Part shown: piece by piece, positions 61,161 to 64,000 of the stretch
Layout of the letters: every line of letters starts with the position of its first letter
Numbering within the stretch: the first letter of the stretch is position 1
Source of the DNA: Anaerolineales bacterium
GTDB taxonomy: Bacteria; Chloroflexota; Anaerolineae; Anaerolineales; Villigracilaceae
NCBI GenBank assembly: GCA_020634885.1
Contig: JACKAW010000001.1
Span: 496,001-560,000 of the forward strand
Direction of reading: 5' to 3'
DNA: 64,000 nt
Program-made: the position numbers and the translations under genes
Notes under the pieces: model-generated
What the model was told of the DNA's origin: nothing
The model's input: the letters and a program-made list of their open reading frames with translations, nothing else
Databases searched by the model: none

Positions 61161-61667
61161 CTATGCTTCAGGTTCTTCTTTTTCAACTGGTCTGGTATCG
61201 CTATCCAATACTCGTTCAAAAAAGTTCTTGGTTTCTTCAAGAACAATGGTATTCAACTTATACAACTCTTTTTCGAGGTTACGTTTCTCAGGTGGGGTTG
61301 CAAGGAAACGATCCCGTTCACGTTCGAGACGGGTGGCATTCACAACCATATCCCGCCAGGTGGCGCCCCACTGAAAATTTTGTCCCATCCCATTCATGAT
61401 CGTGAGCGTTGCCGCAATGACTGGCGTGACAACCGCAAAAACGGTACGAAGAAAAGGCGCACCTTGAATAAACTCGGCAGCCGCCAGGGAGGAGATCAAA
61501 GTTACCAGGGCGCCAAGAACAATCGTTGAGGTGCGGTAGCTCTTGAAAGCGCTTTTATTGCTGCGACTCGCCCGCCAGTAATAACTGATCTTGCTATCGT
61601 AAAGCCCTAAGACATACTTATCATCGATTTGGGTGGGTAATTCCTGTTTCTTTTCTTTTTCAGCCAT
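61161..61667 (-). CDS. DUF4231/SLATT-like two-TM protein
   Basis: The protein has 168 residues. DKYVLGLYDSKISYYWRASR is followed by two hydrophobic helices (about 48-66 and 74-92) and a soluble helical end with WRDMVVNATRLERERDRFLA. This fits DUF4231, which belongs to the SLATT group of 2TM proteins proposed as membrane effectors in nucleotide-activated conflict systems. It stands alone with its own promoter region and no sensor gene next to it. Confidence 0.75.
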   Translation of the reverse strand: MAEKEKKQELPTQIDDKYVLGLYDSKISYYWRASRSNKSAFKSYRTSTIVLGALVTLISSLAAAEFIQGAPFLRTVFAVVTPVIAATLTIMNGMGQNFQWGATWRDMVVNATRLERERDRFLATPPEKRNLEKELYKLNTIVLEETKNFFERVLDSDTRPVEKEEPEA

Positions 61668-61743
61668 GTTGCACCTCCATAAATTTCAACTCAATTATTA
61701 CACCATTCTACAATACCCATTATATAGCCTCAAAAGTAATTTG

Positions 61744-61752
61744 TGGTTTAAT
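61744..61752 (+). promoter_or_regulatory. extended -10 promoter of the acyl-CoA synthetase
   Basis: TGGTTTAAT ends 6 bases before the ATG at 61759. Confidence 0.5.
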
Positions 61753-61758
61753 CGCCGC

Positions 61759-63816
61759 ATGGAAATCCCCCTTCTCCCCTTCTTCCAGCCCAAAGGCGTG
61801 GTCATCATCGGCGCTTCCACCTCGCCTGAAAAACTTGGCTACGGCGTAGTTCGCAACCTCATCCAAAGCGGATACACAGGCGCGATTCATCTCGTCGCTC
61901 AAAAGAGCGGTGAAGTCTTTGGGAAACAAATCCACACCAGCCTGCAAAACATCCCCGACCCGGTTGAGCTTGCCATTCTAATCGTCCCCACCCAAGCCAC
62001 GCCACAAACCATTGAAGATTGCGGCAAACGCGGAATCAAAGCAGCAATCATCGTTTCGGCAGGCTTTCGTGAGGTCGGCAAAGAAGGCGCGGAACTGGAA
62101 AAGAAATGCGTAGAAGTCGCACAAAATTATGGCGTGCGATTATTGGGACCCAATTGCATTGGCGCCATCGACACCCATCTTCCGCTCGACACAACTTTTC
62201 TGCAACCGCCCATGCCCGAACAAGGCGGCATTGGCTTCATCTCTCACTCCGGCGCATTTGCCGCCGCCATCATAGACTGGGCACGCGGGCAGGGCTTCGG
62301 CTTCTCACGCATCGTCAGCCTCGGCAATCAAGCCGACGTGAACGAGACCGACATGCTGCCCATGCTCGCCAGCGATGACAACACCAAAGTCATCGTGATG
62401 TACATGGAAAGCATTTCAAACGGCAGGCGCTTTGTGCAAGTTGCCCGCGAAGTGAGCAAACACAAACCCATCATCGCCTTAAAAGTCGGGCGCTTCGAAG
62501 CAGGTCAAAAAGCCGCCGCCTCGCACACCGGCGCACTCGCCGCGTCTGACACAGCCTTCGACGCCGCCTTTGCCAAAGCGGGTGTTCTCCGCGCTGAAAC
62601 CGCCGAGCAAATGTTCGATTGGGCGCGGGCATTGGAGAATTGTCCGCTACCGAAAGGAAACCGGATTGGGATTCTCACCAACGCAGGCGGACCCGGCGTG
62701 ATCGCCGCCGACTCACTCGAGCATCACGGCTTGGTGCTTGCCCAACTAGCGGGTGCAACACTGGATGCTTTATCTGCCATACTCCCCCCAGCAGCCAACA
62801 CCCACAACCCAGTCGATATGCTCGCCTCGGCTTCGCCCAGTCATTACGCCGAATGCTTGAACATCCTTTTACAAGATGAAGGAGTAGATGGCGTAATGGT
62901 CATCCTACCGCCACCGCCCATGTTCAAAGCGGAAGAAGTAGCAAGGGCGGTAAATGAAGTAATTGGTAAATTTGAAAAGCCGGTTGTGATTGCATTGATG
63001 GGTTCGACTTTGGTTGAGAATGCAAGTAACGAATTCCAAGTTGCAAGAGTGCCGACGTATCCATTCCCGGAGCGGGCGGCTTCGGCGCTGGCAGCATTGA
63101 GCAAAAGACAAAAGCAATTAACCAAGGAGCACATAGAGAACACGAAGAGTCAAAACAAAACCTCTGATGCCTCTGCGGTAAATCCGAATGACCTCATGCA
63201 AGATTACAACATCCCCACTGCACCGATCAAACTGGCGACGAATGAAGCAGAAGCGGTTGCGATTGCAAATGAACTGGGCTACCCGGTGGTGATGAAAATT
63301 GCCTCGCCCGATATTTCGCACAAATCGGATGTTGGCGGGGTGATGTTGAACATCCAAGACGATACCGCTCTTCAGTCTGGCTACGCGCAAATGATGGCAA
63401 AGGTCAGCGCGGCGATGCCAAATGCAAAGATCGAGGGTGTGCAGATTCAACGTCAAATCGCGGGTGGGCAAGAAGTGATCATCGGTATGGTGCGTGACTC
63501 ACAGTTCGGTGCGCTGATGATGTTTGGCTCGGGCGGCGTGGAAGTGGAAGGGCTCAAGGATGTCGCCTTCTGCCTGGGTCCGCTGAATCAGGCTGAGGCG
63601 GAGGAAATGATGCGTCAGACTTGGGTTGGGAAGAAGTTAAAAGGTTTCCGTAGCATCAAGCCGGTAGATGAGGAAGCGGTCAAGGATGTTTTAATCAAAC
63701 TCTCGCAACTTGCCGCAGAGCATGAAGAGATCGAGGAAGTTGAAATTAATCCGCTGCGGGTTTTGGTAAAAGGCGCGGTGGCGGTGGATGTGCGAATCAA
63801 ATTCAAAGGAGAATGA
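61759..63816 (+). CDS. ADP-forming acyl-CoA synthetase (alpha-beta fusion)
   Basis: The protein has 685 residues. CoA-binding Rossmann domain (KGVVIIGASTSPEKLGYGVV) at 1-130, CoA-ligase domains with GFISHSGAFA and ASHTGALAASDTAF (the conserved phospho-His), then an ATP-grasp domain at about 480-685 (YNIPTAPIKLATNEAEAVAI, KIASPDISHKSDVGGV, VEINPLRVL). It converts acyl-CoA + ADP + Pi to acid + ATP, for example acetyl- or propionyl-CoA, and fits energy conservation beside the decarboxylase. The inter-domain linker (about 455-475) carries an in-frame palindromic insertion. Confidence 0.93.
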   Translation: MEIPLLPFFQPKGVVIIGASTSPEKLGYGVVRNLIQSGYTGAIHLVAQKSGEVFGKQIHTSLQNIPDPVELAILIVPTQATPQTIEDCGKRGIKAAIIVSAGFREVGKEGAELEKKCVEVAQNYGVRLLGPNCIGAIDTHLPLDTTFLQPPMPEQGGIGFISHSGAFAAAIIDWARGQGFGFSRIVSLGNQADVNETDMLPMLASDDNTKVIVMYMESISNGRRFVQVAREVSKHKPIIALKVGRFEAGQKAAASHTGALAASDTAFDAAFAKAGVLRAETAEQMFDWARALENCPLPKGNRIGILTNAGGPGVIAADSLEHHGLVLAQLAGATLDALSAILPPAANTHNPVDMLASASPSHYAECLNILLQDEGVDGVMVILPPPPMFKAEEVARAVNEVIGKFEKPVVIALMGSTLVENASNEFQVARVPTYPFPERAASALAALSKRQKQLTKEHIENTKSQNKTSDASAVNPNDLMQDYNIPTAPIKLATNEAEAVAIANELGYPVVMKIASPDISHKSDVGGVMLNIQDDTALQSGYAQMMAKVSAAMPNAKIEGVQIQRQIAGGQEVIIGMVRDSQFGALMMFGSGGVEVEGLKDVAFCLGPLNQAEAEEMMRQTWVGKKLKGFRSIKPVDEEAVKDVLIKLSQLAAEHEEIEEVEINPLRVLVKGAVAVDVRIKFKGE
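63121..63179. repeat. in-frame palindromic element inside the acyl-CoA synthetase gene
   Basis: ACCAAGGAGCACATAGAG (63121-63138) and CTCTGATGCCTCTGCGGT (63162-63179) are imperfect complements, resembling widespread intergenic repeats. It encodes the polar linker TKEHIENTKSQNKTSDASAV. Confidence 0.5.
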
Positions 63817-63817
63817 C

Positions 63818-64000
63818 ATGACGGCTTATATTATTTTTGATGTGGAAGTAACCAACCCGGTAGACTATGAAGGCTACAAACAACTTGCCGCGCCGACGGT
63901 GGCGTTATATGGCGGTAAGTATGTGGTGCGCGGCGGGCAGGCAGAAAACCTTGAAGGCGACTGGCAGCCAAAACGGATCGTGGTGTTGCAATTTGAAAAT
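63818..64000 (+). CDS. DUF1330 family protein (3' truncated)
   Basis: Sixty-one codons are visible, open to the window edge, starting MTAYIIFDVEVTNPVDYEGY and with LYGGKYVVRGGQAENLEGDW, characteristic of the DUF1330 ferredoxin-like dimeric fold (usually about 95-100 residues). It starts one base after the synthetase stop. Role unknown. Confidence 0.9.
   Translation, partial: MTAYIIFDVEVTNPVDYEGYKQLAAPTVALYGGKYVVRGGQAENLEGDWQPKRIVVLQFEN

Noticed and set aside
1..64000. CRISPR arrays, prophage, insertion sequences
   Set aside because: No regularly spaced repeats, transposase, integrase or phage structural genes were seen; the only repeats are short palindromes.

Overview
The window reads as chromosome from a free-living bacterium with a dense, mostly housekeeping gene layout. 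The best guess from the gene set is a Chloroflexota (Anaerolineae-like) genome: CdaA/YbbR next to CoaE and Der, a two-gene glutamine-dependent NAD synthetase, a Na+-pumping decarboxylase with an ADP-forming acyl-CoA synthetase, many LysM/NBR1-Ig/TolB-like surface proteins with Thr-Pro linkers, and many starts placed only 6-8 bases after a -10 box. This placement is an inference; no rRNA or phylogenetic marker alignment was available.

Region 1 (1-14.6 kb) is the accessory and most interesting part. A STAND-type NTPase/TPR protein (cut by the window edge) and a radical SAM/SPASM protein run rightwards. They meet, tail to tail with a 12-base overlap, a six-gene leftward operon whose genes overlap or lie within 15 bases of each other. 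In transcription order this operon encodes an SPFH/band-7 coiled-coil protein, a protein resembling the N-terminal domain of HerA/VirB4-like ATPases without the ATPase, an S1-REC-GAF-histidine kinase, a REC-multi-GAF-histidine kinase, a REC-APH-type kinase and a STAND-like ATPase. No protein of the operon has a recognised DNA-binding output and no target gene is obvious, so it looks like a self-contained protein-level signalling or conflict system.

Region 2 (14.7-23.7 kb): RNase P RNA, then a rightward run with coaE (fused to an acetyltransferase-like domain), c-di-AMP synthesis (cdaA, cdaR), der, a DUF3054 protein, an ECF sigma/anti-sigma pair, a Nudix hydrolase, a lipoprotein and an SDR. 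Region 3 (23.8-34.6 kb): LysM lipoprotein and oligoendopeptidase F to the right; then leftward genes for a NarL-type regulator, a DinB-like/SDR/M23/MFS operon, the split NAD synthetase, an M6-like protease and tRNA-Ser(CGA).

Region 4 (34.6-47.9 kb): Hsp20, a zinc-ribbon/LysM membrane protein, a 7TM-PAS histidine kinase, a methyltransferase and ACT-domain pair, TolB-like and NBR1-Ig-like exported proteins, DNA polymerase IV with three small companions, a diguanylate cyclase and PspC. Region 5 (48.0-53.5 kb) is a TetR-controlled ABC exporter related to YbhGFSR, with the tandem ATPase split in two and an SRPBCC gene between the halves. Region 6 (53.6-64 kb): an MFS transporter, a BcsA-like glycosyltransferase with a STAS protein, the four-subunit Na+-translocating carboxyl-CoA decarboxylase (mmdA, oadG-like, biotin carrier, oadB), a two-TM DUF4231 protein, an ADP-forming acyl-CoA synthetase and the start of a DUF1330 gene.

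Intergenic DNA is short. Apart from terminators it holds several palindromic elements that look like dispersed repeats; one of them also sits inside a coding region.
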